Below are positions 1 through 14,250 of a DNA stretch of 64,000 nt, piece after piece. The stretch comes from Luscinia megarhynchos (taxonomy: Eukaryota > Chordata > Aves > Passeriformes > Turdidae): positions 57,765,352 through 57,829,351 of the forward strand of contig JAPFBE010000003.1 of the NCBI GenBank assembly GCA_034336665.1, read 5' to 3'. A program made the translations under genes and the position numbers. The notes under the pieces were generated by a model. The model had not been told where the DNA came from. It saw only the letters and a program-made list of their open reading frames with translations, and did not search any database. Each line of letters starts with the position of its first letter. Position 1 is the stretch's first letter.

Positions 1-3000
1 AGAAGCCCCCACTGATATTAAGGTTCAAGATTTTGTCTGGTATCCTCAAACCAACTAATCATGAGTGGCTGAAATGAATTTACCTTGGTTTTGTTCTCTG
101 AGTACAATAACTTGCAAGAGGGCTTTATGGGCTTTTCACTGTAAACAGTGCAGCAAAGCAACTCTTAAGCAGCTTGTAGTGACATAAATGAGCAAGGAAG
201 TTGTCCATTCTGGCATTCTTGGGCATTTTTTTAATGACAGTCAAAAATGCCAAGTGAATTCTTTCAATTTCACACCCATTAGCAGAAGAAAAGACCAAGT
301 AGGTCGAGACTGTCACAGTAGAACCACTTAAATAAACAATAGTAATAGTCTGACACCTGACCAAAGGAGGATTTCTCCCTTTAGCACATCTACTAGTTCT
401 TTGTTGAGTTTGGTCTGAATATGTTATAATTAAAACAGGGCAGCCTGAAGTCACAGAAGTTACAGCAAGGAAAATTTGCCCATTATTTTCCAAGCAGATA
501 ATCATCAGTAATCACTAGTCAACCTATTCAGGCAGTAGGCAATATAGATGAATTACCTGTAGATCATGTACATGCATTTGATCTTTTTATTTCTACAGAA
601 GAAAAAAAGAAAGCAAATTCTATGAACTGTTAGAATTGAATTTCAGTTGTGTACATGACAGCAAACAGAGCTTTGTAAAAGCTGATATGTTGGCACAGGG
701 GGACTTTCTTCTAGAAGAATCTCAACTTTTTGATGATAACAACATAACAGTTCCTCCTTAATTTCACTCAAGCCTCTACAGGAACTGAAACTACACAGAC
801 TCATCAAGAGAATATGCAAGATACATTGAGCTAGCAATAAAAAGTAAAATGTGACTCTACATACAGGCTCTTTCACATACTATTATATCTTTCAACTGTC
901 ATCATTAACTGCAATTCTAGGAATGTCTTGTTCTGTTGCCTTTGAAAAATAGATACAGTGATTACAATAGATTTTACTCAGATATATTGGGAAAAAAATC
1001 CCTGACAGGTATATGCTGCTTTTAGTATGTTTCCTCAACACATGTTCATCATTATAATGACTGAATTCGAAAATTTGCACATTCCTAGACGAAAAAGAAA
1101 AGCTAAAATCTGTAAATTGTTTTCCTGTGGCAATTAGAATGAAAGTCAAAGCTGGAAGACTAGTGGCAACAGAGCTTTACATATTTGTATAAAAGATGAA
1201 CTCTTCTGTCTGTTCACTGTTTATCAGAAAAGGAAAGAGAGAGAGATACAGCACTGCAGCCTAAGAAAGCTGAAAATGAGTTTTGCTTCGTGATATCTGG
1301 TGGTTCTTGCAAAAATAATAACACCAACACCAAAACCAAGCTAGGACATCATGGCAACAGCAATCTGAACAGTAGAAATAGGATGATATTGTTGGTATTA
1401 AAGGATAGCTATCCTTTGCAAACTGACTGATGTAACTGTGTCAAATGAAAGCCAACTTTGTGCTGATTTCCTTGTCATATAAAAGGCAATGACTTAGTGA
1501 CTGTCACTTAATGTGCATTTGTTTTGAGTGAACAGTCGCATCCATCCACTTCATAATAAGGCTCCCGTTGTGAATAATATAATAAGCATGTGCAAGATAA
1601 AACCCATCAGAAGTGAATGTGTCAGTCAGAGTGATAAATATGCTGATTTGTTGATTCCTCCTCACCTCCACCCAAAACAAGATAAAGCAAATATAGAAAA
1701 ATGAAAATGTTCCCACACAAGGTAACAAATTTTGAGATCACAATAAAATGTACAGGAAGAATTTCCAACTGAAAAAGAAAAAACCTTCCCCTGTATTATA
1801 TATACAATGTGGTATCAGTGTTAATTGTCTGAACTTTGGAGTGGGATGTCATAAGAAGTCATGACAACTGCTAAGTGCTTGTCAAAGCCAAAATGGGATG
1901 AACCTACTCATTGGCAGGGAATTCCACCCGAAATATGCATTGGAGCAATTTTATTTTCTTTTAGTTGAAATCTAACTTTTGTATGCAGTCTGTAACTAAC
2001 ATTTGTGGCATTGGGTTGATGCATGCTGCGTGCAAATGTTCCAGAAGAAGAGGGATTAGTGACCTGTAAATTGAATAGAAGCCACAAACACTATCACTCC
2101 TCCTGATGCCACATGGTGACACTTGACTGCATAGATGGGGCTCAGTCACATAAACATAGTTAGCCAGCACCTTCTGAAACATCCTAACATCTTCTAGCAG
2201 GCATTCAGGGCTGGCAGGCAAGACTGGCAGATCAATGCTCTCCTGAGCTTTTAACTGCTGCTCTGGAAGGGCACGTGTCCCTCATGGGGCTGGCACCATG
2301 CCTGCTAGCCCAGGCTCAGATAAAGAATTTCAAATGGCAGTAGATGTCTGTGTTTAGGCAGCTGATTCCACCCTTGCTGATTAAAATTGTCCCCTGACTG
2401 TAAACTCTCAGAAAGCTACTGAGTGAACGAGTCAATGAATTTCTTTTGAATTTCTCTCATCTGAGCTCTTTGGACACCACATCTAAGACATATTATGGTG
2501 GTATTGTGGGACTAATGTTACTGATCCAGAAGAAGTTCTAAAGTAATTTTGCTATTTATGATCTTCCTTTGTAAAATAACTCTGACAAGAAGTACAGCTC
2601 ACTAGGAGAGATTATATAATGTCACCTATCCCTCACTCAGTGCTATCCATAATTGACAGGCACGAATGTATTTATTCACATGAACATAATGAATCCATTT
2701 TCTTCCTGTTCTAATAGTTGTCAGAATACAGTCCTAAATGCACAAGTATTATGCTCCCCTGTGGTACTTTCCTTCTTCATTCCAGGGATTACATGGCAAA
2801 GTCACCATGAAAAATCATCCATTGTGTTTAAGAAGATTGAATAGCAGCAAGCACCTGACTCTTCATCACTGGATGGTAGCAAAAACCAGGTGCTTTTTCA
2901 AGGGTTGACACAGCTTCTTTTGCTCCCCACAGTAATTTGGGGGGATTACACTTGCTCCCATCCTTTGCAGAAGTAATTACCTTCAAGCACTGCTGCTTGT

Positions 3001-6000
3001 ATGTTGTGTTTCCCACCTGCTGCCCCACTGTTTCACCTGTGAAAGCCTTAATTTGGTTCTTTAAGCATTTATATATCACTTTACATCTTCAAAGCAGTGT
3101 GTGTGTTAATTAAATTACATGCCTAGGAGATAACAAAGTACAAGATACAAAGGCATTTTAAGCACACAGACAGACTATCAAGTTCTAGCACAACAGGAAT
3201 AAATTAATAATGACCTTTTATAATGACTGAATTGCATAGCTTTGTTTTTGTTGCAAACAATAAGTCAAATAAAGCTATTAGGAATGGAAACATAACAGCT
3301 TTGATATCAAAAGTCTAATCGACCTGCAGACCTTGAAACCAAGATATATGCCACTGGGGAGGAAAAAAAAGGAGGATGGGGAGGATCCTAAGACCCCAAA
3401 TGAAAATTATTTCATTTGTGTGCTTGGTTCCACAGGAAAGACTTTTTTATGGAAAGAGCTATTTGACACAGATGGCTATATTTACCCCACATGAAAATAC
3501 AGATGGAAAGAAGAGTATTTTCACATATGCAGATGTTTTTCTATAGAGTCTTGGCATCATTTTTGACCAGGCAGTAGCTTCACAAAGGAATTTAGAAAAG
3601 ATATAATCCTGTCATGGCCACTGGCAAGTTTCCTGTCCAAATACAAGTCCTCCAACCCTCACCTAATTGCTATGTAGACAGGGATGTACACACAGTCTTC
3701 AGACTTTTGAACCATCCATGATTTCATACACAAAGTTCCTTTGACATATGCAGTTCTGCTTTTAAACTTGGCCTCAACCACACTGAAGAGTTTTCTGCCC
3801 ACCTCCCTTCCCAGCTTTATAAAGATCCACCAATTCTACCAGGAGAGCTCCTTCAAACATTGGAGATTTTAATTCAATTTCTGCCCCTACCTAAAAACCT
3901 GAATCTTCCAAAAGTTGATTAGGATGGTCATACTGTCCTTTTGGAACATAGAAATGAAATGGCATCTCTTTTTTTTCCTGCACTGCAGTTGTAAAGGCCT
4001 GAATTACGTTTGGTCCTTCAAAGACACACTGTCTAACAAGCAGGATAAATTCCTCCACAGTAAGAAAGAAGTCTGAGAGGATCAGAGAAGCTTGGCAAAT
4101 GCAAGCAAGCCTTAAACCTGTTTGGTTGGGTCTTTCTTTTCTGGGTGAAGCTAATGAATGTAATAACTACCTGAGTTTTCTGGTAACTAACTGAGTTTTC
4201 TATTAACAAGTCATGCTGTCTTCTGTGCAACCTATGTTTAATTGATCATTCCTCTTCATTGTCTAAGGGACCTAATGTTGGTGGTGTAAATTCTACTGGA
4301 TGGATCAATAAGTTAGTTAAGTCAGCATTCAACATTAAGCCATTTTAGTAGCAAAGCAACAGCTCCATTAGAGATTTTTTACAAAATAATTGCAAGTTAC
4401 ATTTCCTATTTCTGATCTCTGCAAATAGGACCTTTGGTAGCTAAGACATCTGGTTTTGCTGAGGCTAACCTATATAATTAATACATTGCCATATAAAAAC
4501 ACCCAAACTAGGTCATTAAAATCTTTCCAACACACCACACTATTCACTATATAGAACTCCTTCATTCATATCAGAAAATTGGTTTTGACACATGGGAGAA
4601 CAGTCTGTTGTTAGTCTTTTTAAATTGATTTCATTCTCCTCATAAAAATGGAAAATAAGGAGCTGAGAGATTATTTGCAGTGATGTCCATATTTATTTCA
4701 GTCTGCAAAACTAATGTGTCTATGTGTGCCATGCATGTGTGCATTTTTGTGTGCATTAGAGAAAGAATAAAGGAAGGAAAGAATCTTTTCCAACTCCTCT
4801 CTTAATGGCCTCCTTCTCATTTAGAAATATGACTTAGTTGTGTGAAGTCAAACATACATAAAGCATACATAAACTCTTACAGGGGTAAGCCGTGATTTTT
4901 TAGCAGCTTTTCCAGATTTTGAGTAGAAAGTCTAATCTCTAAGATGAACTAACTCTAACTTTTCTCTTACCTTGAAAAGAAGTAGGAGCAGGAGATAAAA
5001 GGTAAAAGAAAAAAGGACAATGTTATGGGCTGAGCTATGTCATTCTTTCCTTGTACTGATCAATATGTGAAGCCCATTGTAGTACTCTTACGACTTTGCC
5101 TTTGAAACACAGATCAAGCTGGGTCAATGAGACAATCTTTTTGTATTAAAAACTTCTTTCTTCTGCAGACTACAGACAACTTGTGAACTAAGTCTTCTGC
5201 TGGATAACTACAACAGCACCTGCTTTCAAATGAGGGCTGCTCATAATCAGCTTTTTATGTCCTTTTTTTGTGTGTGCTACTCAAGTTCCATCAACAACTT
5301 AACAAGCACTGAATATTTTAAAGCCTTTGATCCTAAGAGCTCTTACTCAGGCAAGTTGTCCTCAGTCACTCCACAAATCTCACTGAAGCACTGAGTAAGA
5401 AAAATTTAAGAAAAATTAAATAGCATTTGGTGTATAAATGTCCAAAATACAAGAGAATGCAGCATATGAGATTCAGAAACTCTTTCTTTCAAGGAAAACT
5501 GCATTTTGGGAAAAGAATTAAACAGTTCCAAAAACACAATGTCATTCAGTAATATTTCATGGGCAAAAACTTCATTTTCAGAGACAGAGGTTTAAAGGAA
5601 AACCTTTTGTATAATCCCAGAAGATATGGGGCTAATGTGTATGTCCCAAACACATATAGCTGGATGTCTCTGCAGCCAGCCAAGGGGTGTTGGTAACTGG
5701 AAACATGAATTTTGGGTGATAACCCAGGATTATTTGTAATAACAGGCAATGGGAAGGAACACTAGAGAACTGAGACATGAAGAAGTAGGGCAGCATAGAA
5801 CAAACACATTTGTTCCAGCTCCTGCAGAAAATCAGCACAGCACAGCACAAGTGCAGGAATGAGGCCAGGCAGTGGGCATGGACTGTAGGGTGGGGTCAAG
5901 ATCACCCAAGACCCCCAAAGCTCTCCAACCCCTTTCTAGAAAGATCTGAAAGAATAGCTCCTGCATGAGAATTAATTTGCATAGAAGGTAAGAAACCTGT

Positions 6001-6096
6001 CTTCAGGGCAGGTAAAAAGGTACCCCCATCAGCCCAGGTGGTACCCCGGGACCCTGGACGTTCCATCAGCTGGATGGATGTTGGAATCAGGACTAG
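1..6096. other. Unique non-coding sequence, no gene seen
   Basis: AT-rich sequence with stops in all six frames. The open frames present are at most 126 codons, show no recognisable family and have no codon-like character. Small local repeats occur: a near-perfect duplication of an ACTGAGTTTTCT-type segment around 4165-4201, and three CAGCA units at about 5833-5847. I see no LINE, LTR or SINE that I can name. Confidence 0.6.
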
Positions 6097-6103
6097 TGAT
6101 CTC

Positions 6104-6326
<223 letters not shown>

Positions 6327-9300
6327 AATCAGGGACTAGCATCAATTTCCATGCTAAGTGCATAATTTACGAATAAAATTTTGTGATTTTTTGCAGACCT
6401 TCTGACTTTTGTTGCTCCTCTCAACCACGAGTATTTGTTAATGTTGAGTGCTTCCTTCCCTTCAAGGGTGGGAAGTCACACCTTCACTCAGAGCAGGGAT
6501 GTATTCTATAGCAAAGTCTCTGGAAAAAGTAATGAATTCTGGTATTGCCCTTAATCTGACTGGTCTGCACTTGCACTCTATATCCAGTATAATCAGGAAG
6601 GCAGTGCAGGTTTCACAGCTCACTTGTGATGTGCCTACAAGGTACTCAAAGACCAGCTTAACACCAGTGACAACTCTTCTTCCATCAGTGACTCTGGCTG
6701 TAGCCCGCCAGAGAGGAGTGAAGCTTTTTACTCTCTGCCTCATTCAGGGAAACAGATTTACAGCTTAGCCAAATGGCAATGCAGAGAATAGTAATACCCA
6801 AATTGTTACAAAATATGCATTAGAAAAAATAAGGATTATATTTATAATTTCTCCCATTTTTACATTAAGATACTTCAGTCCTTTGCCTCCCCTAAAAATC
6901 AAAAAAAAATCAAAAGTGTATGCAAGTAGGTGACTCTTGGGATTGGATCTGTTTGTGGGGCACAAATATGCATCATTCAATAGCATCCTAAAACAGACTG
7001 ATACTGATAAATCCTGTCTGGATAGACATCCCTGGAAATACTGCTGTCAGGGATGTTATGCTGACATTGATTATGAATTTTCATCTCATAACAACTGAAA
7101 ATATCTACCAGAGGGTAAGAAACAGCAGTGAATACCAAAGCCCCTCGAAAACATGATGAAGTAAGTGTAATAAAATTAATTATAAAAATATAATTTCAAA
7201 ATTAAATTCGTTTTCTGTTTACTAGTGTAGCTTAAAATGTATTATTTTTTAATGTATTCTATAATACTCACACTCTCCTGAAGAAATTCAAAGAATAAAT
7301 TTTTTTCTCAGTTATAAAAAGCAACACTCCAAAGGCAGGAATTTAAACCTCTTTTTCAAAAGTAAGCCTTATCTAAGCCCTATAAAGAGTAGATGACCTT
7401 CTTTTCTAAGGAAAGATCCAAGCTTTGCTGGGTTGAATTGAATTATTTGGGGGATAGGTAGATGGAGTTCTGGCTCCCTCTCCAAAAGATGTCTACACCT
7501 CCAATCAAATACCTGCTTACTATAAAATTTTCAACTTCTAACTTTTGCTATGTGAAAAAATGCTCTGAGAACTGCAATAGTCAGACACCTTTTCTGAACT
7601 CTCAAATAGCACCTTGAGTAAGTGGGGAAAAATATAAGCAAACCATAATTAAGAAAGATTGAGCTGGCAGAGTCCTAAATTTATGTGAGAATTTAATTTT
7701 TCTGCTAGGTTAAAATTTATGACTGTTAATGTGGGACCAACATAAGGTTCACAAGTTTTCTCAAATATGTCTTAAATTAATCAATTTCAGCCCACAACTG
7801 CTGTCAATAACTGTGGGCTTTCATGCTGTTAGAAAATATCTAAAAGCTTTAAACCAACATTTCTGTTCTACAAACAAATTATTATTTCAGGTACTAACAA
7901 GGTGTTTCAATGTACTCATGCTAAAGAACATCAAAACCAAAAAAATATAACTTCTGTTTCAAATAGAAATTCTGTATGTGTACCCTCAGCTAAAGTTGTG
8001 CAACGAAGTTTCAAGTTTAGCACATGACATCTGCAAATGGAGGAATATAACAGTGGCCACAAAACACACTGGCCTTTCTAAAACCTCTAATAGCACCCAT
8101 AGAGTCACTACTGAATCTAGAATTCACACACAACCCAAAAATTACATCATACCCCTGCTCTGTGAAATTTATCTTGAAATAGAAATTGCATTATTTCTCC
8201 ATTGAACTAACATTTAAAAAAAAGCTTAAAACTCTGTTATGGATAAAATGGGCTGCCATTCCTCTTGAAATGCCTGTTGTAGCCAAGAAGGCAATAAGGA
8301 GGGAGCCAGGACAATATAGGAATTACCAGAGCTTCAGGGCTACAGAGGGTGCAGCAAGGGACCAGTAAATATCTGAAGTGACAATAGGTGTCTGTGTTTA
8401 GGCATTCCAATTGAGCCTAGCTACCACAGAAAATACATGCTGCTTTAAAAATTCTAATTTTTTTCCTTCCTCTTTCAAAGATGCAGCACTCCGACTTTGA
8501 AGTAAATTAAATTTGGATTGAATTCTGTATTGCTACCAAGAGCAAGCATGGTTCCCATCATATTCTCCCTTCTCTGTGTGACTTGGTGCTGCTGTGTCTG
8601 CCTTGCTTCTCCTCCGGATGCCAGGTTATTAATTTAGTGTCCTTGCTACACAATAGAATGCAACAAAAGCAGTTTCAGGTTCAACAGAACCCCAAATGTA
8701 ATGCAGTGATGGTAATTGTAACGTGTTCTTTCTAATATGTATGGCTTTCTCTTTCTCTCCCTTTCTTTTTTCTTCTCATAATTATGCTCATTAATGCCAT
8801 GGTGTAACAATGTCAATTCTTCTAAAAATTCAGGCGAAAGAGACCTCATTCACACGTGTTTGTAAACAAGATGCAGAAATCCCCCAAGATTTTAGACAGT
8901 TTGGCAATATCTATATAGAGAGAGATGTGTGTATACATATATATATGCTGCTAGACAGCAGAATAACTATTGTGCAGTTTCCCTGTTGTGTGTTTTATCC
9001 ACCAGCATTACGAAAATTGATGAGCTGAAGGCACAAAGGCAGATTAACCAGCAATACTGGCGAAAGCATTGTCTACTAGGATTCAAAGCAAAGTGAGGAA
9101 AAATGCTGTAACTACAAGTAGCACAGTCCTCAGAGATTCCAGCAATGTTAAAAATCAAGTGATTGCCATTTAACTCCTTTCAATCAACTTTGATGTAATA
9201 ACATAGCATAAGGAACTCAGAAAAACAGAAGTTAAGAAAAGCAGAGAATTTTGTGAATAATAACCCCCTTTGTTACAAAAGTGGTCTGTATGATTGAAAG

Positions 9301-10214
9301 ATGACTGACAGCCTCAAATGAAGTGCTCTGTGTAGCAGCAGAGAAAGTTCACTGTGACCAGCAGCGAAACAAACACTCTCCCTGTGACACCAGTGCCTCA
9401 GATTAGGTTGCAAGGTTATCTGCAGGCAGGCTGGATGCACAGGTTTTCCAGGGGGAAGCTCTATGGCAGGTGAAAGCAGGCAAATTCTAACAGACAGTGG
9501 TGTAGGGATATTAGTTTTTTCGAATTTTAAATGATATGAGTTTAAAAGTAAATCAAATTTGTTTAACTAAAATGTAATTTATTTATAGTAATATGATCTT
9601 ACTTAAAATAAAAATTTTCACTATCATAAATGATTATTACCCTCCTTTATAATAATATTTATTTACCATTGATCAATCTACACCAAATGGGATGTGGAAC
9701 ACGAATGCTTAAAAGGGCAGAAAATCATAGGAAATCATCAGCTTGTCCCAATCTAACAATCATCTTTATCTGCAAGCCCAGTAAAGCAATGTGTCATTAG
9801 ATCAGGGCATCTTAAGGCAGCAGAAGAGGCTTAGATTGGCCTATCATAATACACTTGCTTTACAGACTTATCAAGGAAAGCCTGCCGTGTCATGGACTGT
9901 TTCTCTCTTGTCCATGCGAGTTTGCAATTCTTTAATATAAATACCAGCCTGCATTTTGAAATCTTTGTTGTAGGAACATCTGGGGACTTTTAAATTTGCA
10001 TGAACAGACTGGGGGGGCTGGATAATGCAAGTACCAATGTCCTTAATTTTATGTGGACTGATGAATTGCACAGCACTCCTCCAAACCCAGGTCAAAGGAT
10101 GCGTGTTTCACATGTAGCATTGCCTTGGCATGCACCCTGCAAATGCCAGCAGGCACAAGCACTGCACAAACTGGAAGACCCCTCTACACAATCAGAGCTG
10201 GGGCATTTGCTCAG
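6327..10214. other. Unique non-coding sequence, no gene seen
   Basis: No recognisable gene or repeat. The segment 2338-2360 and a segment near 8385-8404 share a short TGTCTGTGTTTAGGCA word, which may be the residue of an old repeat but is too short to classify. 8920-8945 is a short TA/GA-rich low-complexity patch. Confidence 0.55.
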
Positions 10215-10350
10215 TTTCAGATGTTTAGATGTGGTGCTTAGGGATATGGTTTAAGGGTGGACTTGGCAGTGTTAGGATCATGGTTTGACTCAGTGAGCTC
10301 CAGGGTCTCTCCCAACCTAAATTGCTCTACATTCCTATGATTCTATGTAA
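10215..10350 (+). mobile_element. CR1 LINE, 3'-terminal fragment
   Basis: The segment reads through the characteristic 3' untranslated end of avian CR1: the GATGTGGTGCTTAGGGATAT block, then GGTGGACTTGGCAGTGTTAG, a degenerate TTTGACTCAGTGAGCTCCAG block, CCCAACCTAAAT, and finally a tail of the CCTATGATTCTATG type. CR1 copies are usually truncated at the 5' end, as this one is. The exact 5' boundary is uncertain; sequence back to about 10000 is not clearly CR1. Orientation is plus because the tail lies at the right-hand end. Confidence 0.9.
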
Positions 10351-10732
10351 TGAGCTGTGCACTTAACTAACCTTCATGTCACTGCTTTTCAGGTCACTTG
10401 GAGTTCTGGTCCCTCAGATACATTGCTTTCAGGCTGTGGAGACTGCAAATGCCACTAAGCTACCCAAGAGCTGAAGGCAGCCCAGAGCCTGTGCAGGCAG
10501 CCAGCAGGTATGACTGCAGACGTGTGTCCTATATGTAACTGGATCTATAGGCACAGAGTTAGTAAATGGAAAGAAAGATTTGATCATCACAGCACTGAGA
10601 AAAAACAGAATGTGATATTATTATTTTCCTGCTATTATTTATTATTAATGACTTGATTCCTCTGAGAGGGGTCGACATCAATGTCAGTTGCCAGATCTTG
10701 ACACTTCTAAGGAAGAGGCCCATTATTAATTA

Positions 10733-10900
10733 ATTATTATTATTATTGTATTACTGCACCAGCTGTGTGATAGGTGATTTACAGACATATTCAGGCAGGT
10801 TCCCTACATGAAATGTTTAAAATCTAAAACATGAAAATTACAAACAGCATTACAGACAAACAAGCGTGGGAGAGAGACAAAATGACAGAACTGATTATGT
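10733..10900 (+). repeat. Degenerate old reptile/bird repeat (class unassigned)
   Basis: An ATTATT-rich start is followed by GTATTACTGCACCAGCTGTG, a TTTACAGACATATTCAGGCA-like block, CCCTACATGAA, AAAATCTAAAAC and AGACAAACAAGCGTGGGAGA. The order of these blocks matches a repeat I recall as abundant in turtles, crocodilians and birds, in which a TTATTATT stretch precedes a region ending in ATCTAAATAGACAAGACAGA. Divergence is high, which fits great age. I cannot name the family with confidence, so this rests on remembered block order. Confidence 0.45.
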
Positions 10901-13900
10901 TTGTTGCAGGGTCACTAAGTAAAACCCTGGGCTCAAGGGAGTCCATGGGAACTTTGTGTTGAGCCCACAGGCTGAGGAGTTTGTTGCTTCCTTTTGCTTC
11001 TCTTGTTGCTGAATCGTGGGGAGAGTTGGGGGTTTCAAGTCTATCTTCAGATGCCACTGCAGCATCAGCTCAGTTATCGGTCAGTGAAATGAAATTAAAT
11101 GCAGCAAGGCATCTGGGCATAAAGTTCTGAAGAAATAAACCACTGGAAGGACATGAAGATGATCTTGAGGAAGTAGTTGGGAGTTAATTAGTGGAAAACA
11201 CAAATAATGGTGTCCAGTGTATGTGCCACTTTTCCCCTCTTTCCAGCTCCTAGTACTTTAAAGGAGCCCTTTATTCAGAGTCATATCCACTTCCTAAAAT
11301 AGATGGAACTGGTTTTTCTTTCACTTATATGAATTTTAACTCAGTGCAAACTCGGTGACTTTAGAGAACTTACTTATTTCATTACATGAGAAAAATGCTG
11401 TCTCTGGTTTAATCCAACCTAAATGAGATTCCTAACAGAGGGGCAGCTTTGCCCAAAGCTCTCTCTGCAGTAAATATAGAGAGACAATGACCTCCAGAGC
11501 ATAATTCTTCCCACTTAGGAACTTCATTGCCCTCTAGAGGTTTCTGTCTTTCTCCATTCACTATGGAGTTTAGAGTGACCAGATTCCTAACTCCTGCATC
11601 TCAGTGAGATGCCTAAATTGAGTAGAATGAACCCAGCCTCTATGCCTATGCATAATTTAAATCTACACATCCTTGTAGCTCTGCTGCAGACCAAATAATT
11701 GCCGAGATATGTGACAGCAAGAGATAGTCAATAGATAGGAAGACCATTAAGGACTGCTTGGATTACTTGTACTTTGCTGGGCTCTTCAAGAGTACTTTCT
11801 GCCCATTAACACTTCACTTCTGCTGTTCTTGAATGTCAGAACCTGACTGGACTTCTTTCTTCATGAGAGGCATATAGGCAAGGTTTTTACCCTGCACCAT
11901 GCTTATTTATTTGCAGTCTATTTTGAAAAAAGATTAGTTCAGTCAATCAAGGATTTTAATACATTTATATGGCACAATGGTGTATAAGTTTATTGACTGT
12001 GATTTCATGATGTGGAATAGGGAGAAAGCTGTCTTGGAAAAAATGTATTGTTATTTTATATGAAATTCATGATGCTATTAAGTTTTTGGTCTCGTATATT
12101 GTGGAGTGTAGCATTTCAGAGATAAACTATCTTGATGTTTTCATTTCAAAGACAGGTAATAAGTGGAATACAACAATTTCCTAGAAACCCCAGACAGGCA
12201 TAATCTGCTTTATGCAACCAGTCACCATCCTGAGACTCTTAAAAAAGTTTTACTTTATAGCCATTTTGAGAACCTGTAGGATCTGCAATTATGGCACTGG
12301 CTATAGGGTAAAGATGGATTATCCAGTTAATAAATACAGGGAGTGGGACTATAACCAGGAATATATCATGGAAGCAAACAGCACTTGCTTTAAGGGAGAC
12401 AGTACAAAATTGCTGTAAATTGAAGCATATAAAAATAAGAAATTTTGCTTTTCGATGATACTTTATGGATCATTCATAATGACACCACTCAGTCTTCCTT
12501 CTCTGCAAGCATGATTCCTTTCTCCCACAGTCTCACAGAGGTGGGGAGCATTTTTTGGCTTCTGTGCTGAGTGCTTTTGCACTGTTGTGCCTACCTCTTA
12601 TTGATGGGGACATAGATCCAGTTCCTTTTGCCCGTGCTCCAAACTGGCAGGATGCCGTAAGAGAAGCGAGCAAGTTCAGACAGCACTGTGTCCAAAGGAC
12701 TGTGCTCCATCAATACATCCCCAGGCACACTGTCATTTTAGCATTGTTATGTATTTCTGAGATAGTCTTACATTAAACCAGATCAAATGATGAAAAGAGA
12801 AAATCATGTCTGCCTGTGACTAACTTCTACAGACAGAGATTTCACCAATTTTTTGTCTCAAGCAATATATATTTTACAGATCTGTTGTGTGCTTGTAGGG
12901 TGTCTAGCACTGGACACACTCTATAAAGCAATCTTCTGGAAAACAATCCCATGCTAATAACAGTAAAGACTAAATTAGTCAGTAAAGAATGGTTTAAGCA
13001 AAGGGAATGTGATATTGAAGTTTAAATACATGGTCATTCTATCCCCAACATGGATATGACTTTAGGATACCCTTCCTCATCTTTCTTTATTTAAAATGTA
13101 TATTAACATCAGTTCTTGAAACACAGGCTCAAATTAGTCTCAACTAAACCATCTACAGTAATGCCAGAAAAATCACTACCAAAACCCTTCTGATTTTCCC
13201 TGGCATAACAGGAAGCTGAAGTAGACTGTAATCTCATTTGGAAACATTATGATTGATTATCACCATTTCATTTTTTAGCTAGAATAACATAAATCTGAAT
13301 TAATTTCAGTGTAAATTAGGTCAGAATTAGGATGTTTGACATGAGTTTTTGGCATGGTGAAGGAAGGAGGATAACTCCAGGGAAGAATTTAACTCCAAAA
13401 TGAACTGAGTGAACCTGAAGGGACATTTACCTACCTTCATTGACTATGCAGTTTTTTGGGAGCAACTTCATTTCCACATTGCAGACCTTTAGGTTCTTCC
13501 TCAAAAGTCCTTCCTCTTATTATAACCTACAATCACAGCAGAAATCTACAGTGAATCTCCCCAGAAGTAGGTCTGATCTGAACAATATTTTTTGAATGAG
13601 AGGTTTAGATAGGCAGTTCAGAGACTATCTGCCATGTGCAGAAAATGCAATTTCAAGGAAAAATAACAGGAACTGCAAATGCAAATTGTGGGGAATAGCT
13701 CAAGATGGATTTCAGGCACTAGAAAAGAAATTATGTATTTAAAAACAAAAATATAAAGAGAAGGAAAAAAGGCTGTCTTTCAAAACTTGCACATTGGATT
13801 CTGCTAAGCATTTTTCCCCTCTCTCCTGTTTTTACAAGGACCAAGGGTGTCAGCATTCACCACAGTCCAGTTCTGCTGTAATCCTAGAACAACTGCTTAC

Positions 13901-13925
13901 TTCTTCCTGAGCTGGACATCTCTAT
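10901..13925. other. Unique non-coding sequence, no gene seen
   Basis: No recognisable gene. 11400-11690 contains phrases such as GATTCCTAACTCCTGCATCT and GAGATGCCTAAATTGAGT that resemble old avian LTR sequence, but I could not find ends or a second copy good enough to call it. The remainder looks single-copy. Confidence 0.5.
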
Positions 13926-14250
13926 CTAGCCAGCAGATGAGATGAAGCTGAGCAGTGCAGTTGGCATGACTGAAGAAAGTGATGCCATGCAGAGGAACGT
14001 AGACATACTTGAGAAGTGAGCCCACGTGAATCTCATGGAGTTCAACAAGTCCAAATGCAAGGTGCTGCATCCAGTCAGGAGCGTAGATGTGAGCTCCAAC
14101 TGGGAGAAGGTTCGGGGGTCTCATGGATGAAAAGCCCAAATTGAGCCAACAGTGAGCACTCACAGCCTGGGCTGTATCAAAAACTGGGCAGCTAACAGGT
14201 CGAAGGAGGTGAACCTCCTCCTCCACTCTGCCAAGAGATCTCACCTGGAA
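13926..14250 (+). mobile_element. CR1 LINE, 5' portion of a copy split by an LTR
   Basis: The segment follows the 3' part of the CR1 ORF2 (reverse transcriptase region) in the plus direction: GATGAAGCTGAGCAGTGCAG, GATGCCATGCAGAGG, CTTGAGAAGTGAGCCCA, TTCAACAAGTCCAAATGCAA, CAGCCTGGGCTGTATCAAAA and CTCACCTGGA. Stops and frameshifts make it a dead copy. It breaks off exactly where foreign sequence begins at 14251 and resumes in register at 14801. The left end is approximate. Confidence 0.92.

Noticed and set aside
11400..11690. Possible old LTR
   Set aside because: No TG...CA ends, no flanking duplication and no second copy in the window.
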